Assembly: GCA_041396045.1 (NCBI GenBank)
Contig: JAWKZI010000006.1
Span: forward strand, 124,001 to 188,000
Length of the DNA stretch: 64,000 nt
Origin: SHZI01 sp041396045
Lineage (GTDB): Bacteria; Pseudomonadota; Gammaproteobacteria; Steroidobacterales; GCA-2729495
Direction: 5' to 3'
Shown here: positions 9,336 to 18,218 of the stretch, piece after piece
Numbering within the stretch: the stretch's first letter is position 1
Layout: every line of letters begins with the position of its first letter
Made by a program: the position numbers and the translations under genes
Notes under the pieces: model-generated
Seen by the model: the letters and a program-made list of their open reading frames with translations, nothing else
Databases searched by the model: none
What the model was told of the DNA's origin: nothing

Positions 9336-9578
9336 TTATCGATCCCGCAGGCAGATGAAGGCGGAGCGCAGAAGATTTTCGGTGTACATGTTTTCAACAT
9401 GAGGCGGTCCGCCTGTTCCGTATTCGAGCTGCTCCGGACGGTACCCGTGAAGGAGCAGGGTACCGCCTGGTTTCAGGGTCGTCTTCATGCCCTCGAAAAT
9501 CAGCTCACGCTCGGCCGGTGGTGAAAACTGGATAAAGATTCCGGCAACCAGATCGTAGGCAACGACCAGAATTGCCAA
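9336..9578 (-). pseudogene. SAM-dependent methyltransferase remnant (C-terminal half)
   Basis: The 80-codon frame carries the middle of a class I methyltransferase: YDLVAGIFIQF (motif around strand 4), then LKPGGTLLLHGYRPEQLEYG (post-motif III region) and PHVENMYTENLLRSAF. The N-terminal SAM-binding glycine loop is absent, because mgtE ends at 9638 just upstream, and the C-terminus breaks off at LRDR. No ATG start is available in this frame. This is a TehB-like methyltransferase fragment and very unlikely to be active. A hairpin (AGCGGC/GCCGCT, 9312-9330) follows it. Confidence 0.55.
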
Positions 9579-9637
9579 TGTTCAGTCCATCCACGACCGA
9601 TGCCTCCTGCGATCCGCGATCACGGCTGAAGCTGATC

Positions 9638-11020
9638 CTACAGGAGGCTTCCTGAGAGAACGCTTACCGCGACGCTGAAGTAGATGATCAGCCCGGTGAC
9701 ATCGACCAGCGTTGCCACGAATGGTGCCGACGATGTTGCGGGGTCTGCGCCCAGCCGTTTCATGATGAAGGGCAACATCGAGCCTGCCAGCGTTCCCCAC
9801 ATCACGACGCCCACCAGGGCCAGACCAACGGTAATGCCCAGCAGCATCCAGTGCTCTCCGTACATGTCAAAGGTTCTCGCCCAGACGATAACGCGCAGGA
9901 AACCCATGACGCCGAGGATTGCTCCCAATGCGAGCCCCGATACCACTTCCCTGCTCATGACTCGCCACCAGTCCTTCAGCCGGACTTCGCCAATCGCCAG
10001 AGCCCTGATCATGAGACTCGCGGCCTGGCTGCCCGAGTTGCCTCCGGATGAAATAACTAGCGGGACGAAAAGCGCCAGTACTACCGCTCGTGCCAGCTCT
10101 GTTTCGTAGTATCCCATTGCTGTGGCTGTAAACATTTCACCGACGAAGAGTACCGCCAGCCAGCGCGCCCGCTTCTTGACCAGAGTCGGCAGCGGCGTGT
10201 CCAGGTAGGGTGAATCCAGCGCCTCCAGACCGCCAAGTTTCTGGATGTCTTCGGTGGCTTCTTCTTCCGCTACATCGAGTACGTCGTCGACCGTCACGAT
10301 ACCCACCAGTACACCGTCGGCATCCACCACCGGCAGAGTGCTGCGGTCGGACTCCTTGAAAATGGCTACAGCCTTTTCCTGATCGTCACTGGCGGCGAGT
10401 GACACGAAGCGGTGATCCATGAGTGAGAGAATGTCTGCGTCTGGCTCCGCGAGCAGCAGATCACGCACCTTCACATCGTCGAGCAGCTTCCAGTCACGGT
10501 CGACGATGTACAGGACGTTGATGGTTTCACTGGTTCGTCCAATACGCCGTATCTGCTGCAGGGCCTGCTCGACGGTCCATTCCGGTCTCAGCGCGATGTA
10601 GTCGGTGGTGGCCAGCCGACCGACACTGTCTTCAGGGAAACCAAGCAGGCGGACTGCGTCTGTACGCTCTTTCGGATCAAGCAGGGCCAGCAGGCGCTGC
10701 ACAACCTCTTCCGGCAGCGGGGCCAGGAACGCAGTGCGGTCGTCGGGACTCAGGTCGTTAAGCAGGGACCCAAGGCGGCCGCTGTCCAGGAACATGTTCT
10801 CGACCAGCGCAATCTGGCTGTCGTGGCGCAGATGCTCAAATACTTCTGCTGCCGTTTGCCGTGGCAATGATCTAAAGACGATGACACCGTCTTCCCGGCT
10901 GAGCATCTCCAGCAAAATGCTGATTTCGCCGGGCTCCAGGCTTTGCAGTCTGCGGCGGATCTCTGCGAAACGCTGCTGCTGAATGAGATCCTCTATTGCC
11001 GGTTGCAATGTTTCATACAT
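9638..11020 (-). CDS. mgtE: MgtE-type magnesium channel/transporter
   Basis: The 460-residue protein has the complete MgtE architecture: an alpha-helical N domain (about residues 1-130, with LEPGEISILLEMLSREDG), a CBS pair (about 135-255, including DRSTLPVVDADGVLVGIVTVDDV), a connecting helix and five transmembrane helices (about 285-460). The pore region contains SSGGNSGSQAASLMIRALA, the signature of the family. MgtE is a Mg2+-gated channel in which the cytosolic CBS domains sense Mg2+. Transcription is divergent from the DUF2249 gene, with about 106 bp between start codons. No Mg riboswitch-like structure is visible upstream. Confidence 0.96.
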   Translation of the reverse strand: MYETLQPAIEDLIQQQRFAEIRRRLQSLEPGEISILLEMLSREDGVIVFRSLPRQTAAEVFEHLRHDSQIALVENMFLDSGRLGSLLNDLSPDDRTAFLAPLPEEVVQRLLALLDPKERTDAVRLLGFPEDSVGRLATTDYIALRPEWTVEQALQQIRRIGRTSETINVLYIVDRDWKLLDDVKVRDLLLAEPDADILSLMDHRFVSLAASDDQEKAVAIFKESDRSTLPVVDADGVLVGIVTVDDVLDVAEEEATEDIQKLGGLEALDSPYLDTPLPTLVKKRARWLAVLFVGEMFTATAMGYYETELARAVVLALFVPLVISSGGNSGSQAASLMIRALAIGEVRLKDWWRVMSREVVSGLALGAILGVMGFLRVIVWARTFDMYGEHWMLLGITVGLALVGVVMWGTLAGSMLPFIMKRLGADPATSSAPFVATLVDVTGLIIYFSVAVSVLSGSLL

Positions 11021-11054
11021 CAGACATGATCCTTTGGAGTGCTTGTCCGGCCAA

Positions 11055-11103
11055 CTGATTTAGATCAATGCTGGTCCGGGCCCGTTCGCGCATGATGCGT
11101 TCT
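11055..11103 (+). promoter_or_regulatory. FNR/Anr-type box with class II promoter geometry
   Basis: The 14-mer CTGAT-TTAG-ATCAA at 11055-11068 matches the FNR/Anr/Dnr consensus TTGAT-N4-ATCAA at 9 of 10 conserved positions. A plausible -10 hexamer CATGAT lies at 11091-11096, which predicts a transcription start near 11103, placing the box centre (11061.5) at -41.5. This is the classical class II FNR spacing. The DUF2249 gene starts at 11127. Activation under low oxygen or nitric oxide is inferred; the box could also influence the divergent mgtE gene. Confidence 0.65.
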
Positions 11104-11126
11104 GTCTCAAACCGTCAGGAGTCCCC

Positions 11127-11384
11127 ATGAATTCCCCCAACGAAGCCCCCGGTTACACCTCTTACCCGTTCGATGCACGGGCAATTGCCCACCGGTTTCG
11201 GCATTCGGCCATCTTCGGTGCGCTGGATGCCCTGAAACCGGGAGAGGCGATGCGCTTTGTCAATGATCACGACCCGATTCCCTTGTTGAACCAGATGCGC
11301 GAACGATATGGCGAGCGCGTCGAAGCGGTTTACCAGCAACGCGAACCGGGCGCCATCGTAATCGACTTCGTGGTACTCGCCTGA
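11127..11384 (+). CDS. DUF2249 domain protein
   Basis: An 85-residue cytoplasmic protein with the DUF2249 pattern: FDARAIAHRFRHSAIFGALD, GEAMRFVNDHDPIPLLNQM and a final strand PGAIVIDFVVLA. The His/Asp pair in VNDHDP is the conserved core of the family. DUF2249 proteins are small SirA/TusA-like folds often found with denitrification and anaerobic respiration genes; the biochemical role is unknown. An AGGAG ribosome site precedes the ATG. The stop overlaps the start of the next gene (TGATG), so the two are co-translated, and the promoter carries an FNR-type box. Confidence 0.88.
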   Translation: MNSPNEAPGYTSYPFDARAIAHRFRHSAIFGALDALKPGEAMRFVNDHDPIPLLNQMRERYGERVEAVYQQREPGAIVIDFVVLA

Positions 11385-11950
11385 TGGCGTTGCCATCCTT
11401 TTTTGCCGAGGTGCCGGCAATCCGCATGCACGACAGCCTGGCGCAGTTGTTGGGCAGCGCCCCGGATGGGGTGGTCGAATATCACTACGCCGATGCCGTG
11501 CGCCTGGCCGGTCATTCCTGTCCGACGGTGGCTGGAGCCTGGCTTTGCGCTCGTGCGGCATTGAAGCATCTTTTTGGCGATCAACTGCCTGAACGCGGTG
11601 GCATCAGCGTGTATCTGCCGGACCCTGAAGATGCCGGCGTCACTGGCGTGATTGCCCAGGTCCTGACGCTGGTGACTGGTGCCGCCGGGGTCAATGGCTT
11701 CAAGGGCCTCGCGGGAAATAATGCGCGCAATAACCTCCTGCACTACGCAGTCGATGGTGTGCATGGTGTCCGCTTTCGCCGGAACGACACTGGTCAAACT
11801 GTAGAAATTGAGCTGGATACCAGTCCGGTACCACCCGAGCGGGCGCAGCGCGAGCTGATATCGCTTATCCTGAGCGGTCATGCCGACGACTCGCAACGTC
11901 GCGAGTTCGGCCGCCTGTGTGCAAGACCGTGTGCGCCGGATGTTGCTTGA
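11384..11950 (+). CDS. FmdE-like protein, probably frameshifted near its 3' end
   Basis: As read, a 188-residue protein with RLAGHSCPTVAGAWLCARAA near residue 45, resembling the GH-CPG metal-binding motif of the FmdE family (named after formylmethanofuran dehydrogenase subunit E), and GVNGFKGLAGNNARNNLL. The last 11 residues look wrong: dropping one T at about 11918 changes the end to VQDRVRRMLLEHADDPAVV and extends the frame to TGA 12036-12038, overlapping gdhA by 23 bp. That ending looks like a genuine helix. The gene is coupled to DUF2249 and probably under the same FNR-type control. Function unknown; a metal-binding role is inferred. Confidence 0.7.
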   Translation: MALPSFFAEVPAIRMHDSLAQLLGSAPDGVVEYHYADAVRLAGHSCPTVAGAWLCARAALKHLFGDQLPERGGISVYLPDPEDAGVTGVIAQVLTLVTGAAGVNGFKGLAGNNARNNLLHYAVDGVHGVRFRRNDTGQTVEIELDTSPVPPERAQRELISLILSGHADDSQRREFGRLCARPCAPDVA

Positions 11951-12015
11951 ACATGCCGATGACCCGGCCGTGGTCCGACTGACTGCAACTGCGAAAGAAT
12001 CAACTACTCAACAGT

Positions 12016-13371
12016 ATGGGCAAGAGAAAAAACATTGACGAAAAACTGATAGGTCTGTTTGAAGAAGTCGTCAGGCGAAATCCCGGCGAGGTGGAATTTC
12101 ACCAGGCGGTTCGCGAGGTTCTGGAATCGCTCGGTCCGGTGCTGGCAAAGCATCCGGAATTCCGTGAACACAAGATCATCGAACGTATTTGCGAGCCGGA
12201 ACGGCAGATCATTTTCCGGGTGCCGTGGCAGGACGATCAGGGTCAGGTGCAGATCAACCGGGGATTCCGTGTGGAGGTCAACAGCGCGCTGGGACCCTAC
12301 AAAGGCGGTCTGCGTTTTCACCCTTCGGTTTACCTGGGGATCATCAAGTTCCTGGGCTTTGAGCAGCTGTTCAAGAATGCCCTGACGGGCATGCCGATCG
12401 GTGGCGGCAAAGGCGGTGCTGACTTCGACCCCAAAGGCAAGTCCGAAGGGGAGGTCATGCGTTTTTGTCAGAGCTTCATGACAGAACTCTACCGCCACCT
12501 CGGTGAATACACTGATGTACCCGCCGGTGACATCGGTGTGGGCACACGCGAGGTGGGTTATCTGTTCGGCCAGTACAAGCGCATCACCAACCGGTACGAA
12601 TCCGGCGTTCTGACCGGCAAGGGACTGGACTGGGGCGGTGCCCGCGCCCGCAAGGAAGCCACGGGTTATGGTGCGGTGTTCTTTGTGGATGAAATGCTGG
12701 GAATTCGTCGTGACTCGCTGGATGGCAAGACCTGCATCGTCTCCGGCGCCGGCAATGTCGCCATCTACGCCATCGAGAAGCTGCAACAACTGGGCGGCAA
12801 AGTGGTTGCCTGTTCCGATTCCGGTGGCTTCATTCACGATCCGAAAGGTCTTGACCTTGCATTGATCAAGCAGCTCAAGGAAGTCGAAAGGCGACGAATT
12901 TCCGAGTATGCCTCGCATCATCAGCATGCCCGCTATGTTGCCAAGGGCAACTTGTGGGACATCCCCTGTCAGGTGGCGCTGCCTTGCGCCACACAGAACG
13001 AGTTGACCGGCAAGGACGCAACCACGCTGGTCAACAACGGGTGCATCGCAGTGGCTGAGGGCGCGAACATGCCCACGACCCCGGAAGGGGTGCGTGTATT
13101 CATCAAGGCCGGCATTGCCTTCGGTCCTGGCAAGGCCGCCAATGCAGGCGGCGTGGCCACTTCAGCGCTGGAGATGCAACAGAACGCCAGTCGCGATGTC
13201 TGGGATTTTGAATTCACCGAGAAGAAACTGGCGGTGATCATGAAAGGCATCCACAAGCGCAGCTACGAAACGGCCGAAGAATTCGGCACGCCCGGCAACT
13301 ACGTCAAGGGCGCAAACATCGCAAGCTTCATCAAGGTCGCCAAAGCGATGGTGGCGCTGGGCCTGATCTAA
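12016..13371 (+). CDS. gdhA: NADP-type glutamate dehydrogenase
   Basis: The 451-residue protein aligns over its whole length with hexameric bacterial GdhA (about 445-450 residues). It has NSALGPYKGGLRFHPSV and TGMPIGGGKGGADFDPKGKS, containing the substrate-binding and catalytic lysines, then PAGDIGVGTREVGYL and the nucleotide-binding VSGAGNVAIYAIEKL followed by ACSDSGG, the serine-containing loop typical of NADP specificity. It aminates 2-oxoglutarate to glutamate for ammonium assimilation. The gene follows the FmdE-like gene closely, but nothing ties their functions. A second glutamate dehydrogenase of a different type lies at 27433. Confidence 0.97.
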   Translation: MGKRKNIDEKLIGLFEEVVRRNPGEVEFHQAVREVLESLGPVLAKHPEFREHKIIERICEPERQIIFRVPWQDDQGQVQINRGFRVEVNSALGPYKGGLRFHPSVYLGIIKFLGFEQLFKNALTGMPIGGGKGGADFDPKGKSEGEVMRFCQSFMTELYRHLGEYTDVPAGDIGVGTREVGYLFGQYKRITNRYESGVLTGKGLDWGGARARKEATGYGAVFFVDEMLGIRRDSLDGKTCIVSGAGNVAIYAIEKLQQLGGKVVACSDSGGFIHDPKGLDLALIKQLKEVERRRISEYASHHQHARYVAKGNLWDIPCQVALPCATQNELTGKDATTLVNNGCIAVAEGANMPTTPEGVRVFIKAGIAFGPGKAANAGGVATSALEMQQNASRDVWDFEFTEKKLAVIMKGIHKRSYETAEEFGTPGNYVKGANIASFIKVAKAMVALGLI

Positions 13372-13380
13372 GCCTGGTGC

Positions 13381-13729
13381 CAGCGCGGCGGCGGGGCCCC
13401 GCGGGGGGGTCAGCGGGCCGTTCGCTGCGGCCATCCATGGCCTCGCTCTACTTAACTCGGACTGGCGGCGGGCTGTCCTGCCCGCCTGGTCCTGCAAACC
13501 CGCCGACCAACCCCCCGCACACCCCAGCCGCTGTTCACTGTCATCGTGGTTAATGGGCTACGGCAGATGCGCGGTGTGGCGGGGTCGGGGAGGTCTGTGG
13601 CGGGCTCTGCGCGCCGAGCGTGCCATGGATGGCGCTTGAGCGAGGCGCGCTTGATTCGAGGGCGGACAGGATGTCCGACCGAAGATTGCCCGACACAGTC
13701 CTCCCCGACCCCGACACGCCGCCGCGCTG
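13381..13729. repeat. Palindromic intergenic element (BIME/MITE-like) with 13-bp terminal inverted repeats
   Basis: The 13372-13833 gap holds no gene but a highly structured, GC-rich block. Its ends are perfect 13-bp inverted repeats (13381-13393 and 13717-13729). Inside, 13574-13605 pairs with 13688-13717 in a stem of about 30 bp with two mismatches and a 2-nt bulge. The loop holds two smaller palindromes, GCCATGGATGGC (13622-13633) and CGGACAGGATGTCCG (13663-13677). The left half has counterparts in opposite orientation (13429-13442 and 13467-13486). The arrangement looks like two REP-type units in inverted orientation; it may also terminate gdhA transcription. Confidence 0.7.
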
Positions 13730-13833
13730 ACACTGGATAGCAAGCCCGCATTTACTCCAAAGCAGATGCAAGAACTGTGTAACGCCTGACAGGCGTATGC
13801 TGAAAATCAATTTCATGCATCAGAGGATTCGAT

Positions 13834-14709
13834 ATGCCTGTTAACGACGCAGCCCGGTCCGGAGAGTTTTTGCTGGGTGGCAAGCTGTCGATTCATCGCC
13901 TGGGCTTTGGCGCCATGCGCGTTACCGGGCCAGGTGTCTGGGGCGAGCCGGCGGATCGTGCGGAAGTGCTTCGAACGCTACGGCGGGTGCCGGAACTGGG
14001 CATCAACTTCATCGACACCGCCGACGCCTACGGGCCCGAGGTCTCCGAGTCGCTGATCCACGAGGCGCTGTATCCGTATACCGGGTTGACGATTGCGACC
14101 AAAGCAGGACATCTGCGGACCGGACCGAATGAATGGATTCCGCTGGGGCGGCCCGAGTACTTGCTGCAACAAGTGAAGATGAGCCTGCGCCGGCTTGGCC
14201 TGGAGCAGTTGCCGTTGTGGCAGTTGCACAGGATCGACCCGACGGTGCCGCGTGACGAACAGTTCGGTGCGATCAAGGCAATGCTGGACGATGGCCTGAT
14301 CCGGTTTGCCGGATTGAGCGAGGTCAGCGTTCAGGAAATACAGGCGGCGGAGAAGGTGTTCCCCGTGACCACGGTGCAGAATCGCTACAGTGCGAACTTC
14401 CGTGTACACGACGAGGTACTCGCCTATTGCGAATCGCGCGGCATCGGTTTCATCCCGTGGTTTCCGCTAGCGGGTGGCAAGCTGCTGGAAGCGGACTCAC
14501 CGCTGGCTGCAGTAGCGCAGCGGCACAAGTCGAGCATGAGCCAGATCGCGCTGGCATGGCTCCTCAGGCGCAGCCCGGTGATGCTGCCGATTCCTGGTAC
14601 TTCCAAACGTGCACACCTGGAAGAAAATGTAGGAGCAGCAGAGATAGCGCTGTCGGATGCGGAGTTCAAGTCACTGGATCATTTGGCAGGCAAAGCACGA
14701 GAAGGCTGA
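13834..14709 (+). CDS. Aldo/keto reductase family oxidoreductase
   Basis: The 291-residue protein has a TIM-barrel AKR pattern: LGFGAMRVTGPGVWG, the catalytic aspartate and tyrosine in NFIDTADAYGPEVSE, the lysine in TIATKAG and the histidine in LWQLHRID, followed by IALAWLLRRSPVMLPIPGTS, the NADPH-binding end. It would reduce carbonyl compounds with NADPH; the substrate is unknown. The ATG is preceded by AGAGGA. The gene stands alone, and its 3' end overlaps ybdG (convergent) by 31 bp. Confidence 0.92.
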   Translation: MPVNDAARSGEFLLGGKLSIHRLGFGAMRVTGPGVWGEPADRAEVLRTLRRVPELGINFIDTADAYGPEVSESLIHEALYPYTGLTIATKAGHLRTGPNEWIPLGRPEYLLQQVKMSLRRLGLEQLPLWQLHRIDPTVPRDEQFGAIKAMLDDGLIRFAGLSEVSVQEIQAAEKVFPVTTVQNRYSANFRVHDEVLAYCESRGIGFIPWFPLAGGKLLEADSPLAAVAQRHKSSMSQIALAWLLRRSPVMLPIPGTSKRAHLEENVGAAEIALSDAEFKSLDHLAGKAREG

Positions 14710-15976
14710 TTGTCGGCGTTATCCGACCGCGCCGCAGCGACGGCCCTTGAGGCCAGAGCCATGCGGACATCCTGCCCCGATGGCTGTTGATACAAGGCAA
14801 GACCGAATTCCGGCAGCACGGCAAACAGGTGATCGAAAATGTCAGCCTGTATGCCTTCGTACTTGGTCCAGGCAACGGTGGCAGTAAAGCAGTACAGCTC
14901 AAGCGGAATACCCTGCGGGCCACTGGCGAGTTGGCGCACCATGCAGGTCAACTCACGGTGGATTTTCGGGTGGTTGTCCAGATAGGCCTGCACGTAGGCA
15001 CGGAAGGTGCCCAGATTGGTCAGTCGGCGGCGGTTGGCCGACACCGTGGCAGCGTCGCCCAATGCCTTGTTCCACTGCGCCACGTCCTGCTCCTTTGACG
15101 GCAGATAATCAGCCAGCAGCCGCAGCTTCGACAGACGCTGCAGCTCATCGTCGTTGAGAAAATGTACGCTGGCCGCATCAGTGTACAGGGCCCGCTTGAT
15201 CCGTCGGCCGCCGGTTTCCTGCATGCCGCGCCAGTTCTTGTACGATTCGGAGATCAACCGCCAGCTTGGGATGCTGGTGATGGTCTTGTCCCAGTTTCGC
15301 ACCTTGACTGTGTGCAGCGCGATGTCGATCACATCGCCATCGGCGTTGAGTTGCGGCATCTCGATCCAGTCACCGACCCGCAGCATGTCATTGGACGATA
15401 GCTGTACGCCGGCCACGAAGCCGAGAATGGTGTCCTTGAAAATCAGCATCAGCACCGCGGACATTGCGCCCAGGCCTGACAGCAGCAGCCCGAGTTGCTT
15501 GCCGGTAATCGCGGCGATGATGATCAGGGTGGCGACTACAAACAGGCCGATCTTGATCAGCTGTATCAGACCCTGATGGACCGTTCCTGGCCGCGCGGTG
15601 ATTGCTGGTAAATGTCTTCGCCGGCAGACAGCACGGCGTTGACGGACATCACCAGGAAAAACACCACCAGCGCTGTCATCACATTGCCGACCATCGCCTC
15701 GGCACTGGCCGGCACGTCGGGCACCAGCACAATGCCGTACTGCACCATCAGGGCCGGGACCATGCGGGCCAGCCAGCGGAACGCACGGTAGTCCAGCAGT
15801 GCGTCGTCCCAGTGTGTTTCCGTACGACGGGCTATCCCGCCGACCAACTTCAGCAGCAGGCGAAGCACCACGCGTCCGGCCAGCCAGGCAACGGCCAGCA
15901 GCACCACGACACCGACTACGGTGCGCATCCACGGGAAGTTAATCAGTTCCTTGATCAGGTCCAGGACGGCTTGCAT
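14679..15976 (-). CDS. ybdG: Mechanosensitive channel of the YbdG/MscM type, one frameshift
   Basis: The two halves together match E. coli YbdG (415 residues). The first frame from ATG 15976 covers the N-terminal helices up to YQQSPRGQERSIR. The second frame resumes GLIQLIKIGLFVVATLI, then LLSGLGAMSAVLMLIFKDTI, VRNWDKTITSIPSWRLISES, QETGGRRIKRAL and QADIFDHLFAVLPEFGL. The junction at about 15571-15573 is a GGG run where one more G restores the frame. Small-conductance mechanosensitive channels release solutes on hypo-osmotic shock. Either a sequencing indel or a young pseudogene; the downstream part shows no further damage. Confidence 0.88.
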
Positions 15977-16054
15977 TGGTAATTCCTGTTGGCGGTCAGG
16001 TTGGCGCGCCCTGCAGTGGGTGCAGAGCGCAACGGCACTGACCGCGGGGCTGGC

Positions 16055-17282
16055 TTAACGATCTGAACAGGATGGGGATTGTGTGTCCGGGATGCAACCA
16101 CGGGTCACCGGAGGACGCACATCCGGAAGGAATACCGCGAGCAAGCCCAACAGGGGCAGAAACCGCACAAAGCTGATATACAAATTCGACGCCATAGTGG
16201 TCGGCGACGATGCCCAGCACGCCGGCACCAATGCCGCCCAGGCCGAATCCCAGTCCGTAGAACATGCCTGAAACCATGCCGATACGGTGCGGCAGCATGT
16301 CCTGTGCATACACGATGATCGCCGGGAACGCCGATGCCAGAACCACCCCGATTACCACGCTGAGTCCGATCGTCCACGCCAGGTCTACATGCGGCAAGAG
16401 CAATGTGAATGGCGTAACGCCAAGAATGGAAAACCAGATGACCTGCTTGCGGCCGATACGATCGCCGAGCGGGCCGCCGATCAGCGTTCCCACAGCCACT
16501 GCCAGCAGGAATATCGCCAGCAAGTGGGTAGCGGTGGTCAATGACACACCGAAGTGATGCATCACGTAGAACTCGTAGTAGCTGGTAATGCTGGCCAGGT
16601 AAAAAAACTTCGAGAACATCAGTAGCATCAGCACGCCAAAAGTACGGCGCACAACGGGTAAGGGATAGGCTGGCGGCCCGGCCGAAGAGCGTGGCCTCAC
16701 ACGTTCCTCAATGTGGGCGCTGTACCAGCGGCTGACCTGCAGAAGCACGACGATTGCCAGCAGCGCCATCAGGCCGACCCACCCCAGGTGTCCACGCCCA
16801 AACGTCACGACGACCGCCGCTGCCAGGAGCGGGCCCAAAGCCTGACCCACGCTCCCGCCGATCTGAAACACGGACTGCGCCATGCCGAATTTGCCGCCCG
16901 AGGCCATGCGCGCAACACGTGAGGATTCCGGATGAAACACCGAGGAGCCACAACCGATCAAGGCGACCGCCAGCAAAAGGAGGGGGTAGGTTGGCGCCAC
17001 CGAAAGCAGCAGCAAGCCCGTCAACGTAAAGCACATGCCGATCGGCAGCGAATACGGCAGCGGCCTCTTGTCCGTGATCATGCCGACCACAGGCTGCAAC
17101 AGCGAAGCTGTGAGCTGAGAGGTCATGGTGATCAGGCCGATCTGCAGGAAACTGAGCTCGAACTCGCCCTTGAGCAGCGGATAGATCGCAACCACCACGG
17201 ACTGCATCATGTCATTGAGGACATGCGCAAAACTAACCGCGCCCAGCATGCTGTAGCGCGGTCGTGGAGCCGTATCGGTCAT
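16055..17282 (-). CDS. fsr: Fosmidomycin-resistance-type MFS efflux transporter, one frameshift near the C-terminus
   Basis: Closely resembles E. coli Fsr: SFAHVLNDMMQSVVVAIYPL, PVVGMITDKRPLPYSLPIGM, GCGSSVFHPESSRVARMASG and GPLGDRIGRKQVIWFSILGV, with 12 predicted membrane helices. At about 16163-16165 one extra base breaks the frame. Skipping it gives LCAFLPLLGLLAVFLPDVRP and a stop at TAA 16057-16055, matching the family C-terminus; the unshifted frame continues to 15996 with an unrelated tail. The preferred start is ATG 17282 (MTDTAPRPRYSML) rather than the upstream ATG at 17309. An inner-membrane drug/solute exporter; substrate in this organism unknown. Confidence 0.9.
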
Positions 17283-17315
17283 GAGGCAGCTCTGATCAAG
17301 TGCCGCCAACGAGGT

Positions 17316-17348
17316 GGCGGGTCAAGGATAAACGCGCCTTGACCCGCC
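17316..17348 (-). terminator. Hairpin downstream of the PEP-CTERM gene
   Basis: GGCGGGTCAAGG (17316-17327) and CCTTGACCCGCC (17337-17348) form a perfect 12-bp stem with a 9-nt loop. It lies 22 bp past the stop of the leftward PEP-CTERM gene and 34 bp upstream of fsr. There is no strong T-run, so it may be a weak or Rho-assisted terminator. Confidence 0.55.
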
Positions 17349-17370
17349 TGGTGGGACTGAACTCAATCGT

Positions 17371-18009
17371 CTAGCTGGCGGAGTGCCGACGGGATCGCCA
17401 CACCAGACCGGCGATACCGGTCATCAGAAACCAGACGCTGGCGGGCAGCGGCACGACGGCAGCCGAGTCGACATTCAGAATGTCGAAAGCCCAGGCCTTG
17501 GTACGGTTGAAACCATCAACGTCGCAGAACTGTCCGTTGGAGCAACCGTACTCGCTGGTGAAGAAGGGCAGACCTGCTTCCGAAAACCCGTCGCTCAAAT
17601 TACCGTTGGCGAAGTTGTCATACTGCTGAATGGCGACGATGTAGTCGCCGGGTTGAATGGTGCTTTGGAAGTAGGTGTCGTAACAGCTCCCGGTTACTGC
17701 GGACTCCGGCACCTCGCCGCAATCGCCGTCGTCGTTGTTGTCGATGAAGGTGCCCGCAGCGTTATACAGGGCAAGAATGGGGTCGAATCCGCCCTCGGGG
17801 ATGGAAGTTCCGTTGGCGTTTACGCCGCCGGCATAGGACCAGGTAACCAGTGTTACCGTGGACGGCGCCGTGACGCTGAAGTTGAAGAGTTGTACGTCGT
17901 CGTCGTTGCTGAAGCTGCCGGTGAAGGACAGATTGGCGGCTTGAGTCGCGGTGGCCAGCGACAGGGCCGCAACTGCCACGATGGCAATCGAACTTCTGGA
18001 GACGAACAT
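17371..18009 (-). CDS. PEP-CTERM sorted secreted protein
   Basis: A 212-residue protein with an N-terminal signal peptide (MFVSRSSIAIVAVAALSLAT, cleavage after TQAA). The body FTGSFSNDDDVQLFNFSV resembles DVUA0089-type/pre-peptidase-like beta domains. The C-terminus VVPLPASVWFLMTGIAGLVW-RSRR is a typical PEP-CTERM (VPLPA variant) tripartite signal: Pro motif, membrane helix, basic end. Such proteins are processed by an exosortase and exported to the cell surface or matrix. No exosortase gene is in this window. Four cysteines (GDCGEV, SCYD, YGCSNGQFCD) may form disulfides. Start at ATG 18009 fits the signal peptide. Confidence 0.88.
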   Translation of the reverse strand: MFVSRSSIAIVAVAALSLATATQAANLSFTGSFSNDDDVQLFNFSVTAPSTVTLVTWSYAGGVNANGTSIPEGGFDPILALYNAAGTFIDNNDDGDCGEVPESAVTGSCYDTYFQSTIQPGDYIVAIQQYDNFANGNLSDGFSEAGLPFFTSEYGCSNGQFCDVDGFNRTKAWAFDILNVDSAAVVPLPASVWFLMTGIAGLVWRSRRHSAS

Positions 18010-18218
18010 TGCTCTATTCCTTGATTGGCAGGTACACAAGGCGGATCGGGATGATCGGCTGCGGCACACCTGCTTGTTGCAGCAGATTCTATGCCCTCCA
18101 TTACGTATTTGTCATGAGCCGTGAAGACATAATGCGTGCTGCCGCTGTTTGGAGCGCTGCAGCGAAGCCTGTGAAGCAGATGACCAGACAGCGCCCCGAT
18201 CCTTAACCCCGAACGGCC

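Noticed and set aside
9638..11126. Magnesium riboswitch upstream of mgtE
   Set aside because: The 106-bp gap to the DUF2249 start is too short and shows no M-box-like structure; the FNR-type box better explains it.
16055..17282. Reading the fsr gene to the unshifted stop at 15996
   Set aside because: The tail after LCAVSAP is unlike Fsr; the shifted frame restores the family C-terminus, so the longer end is not accepted.
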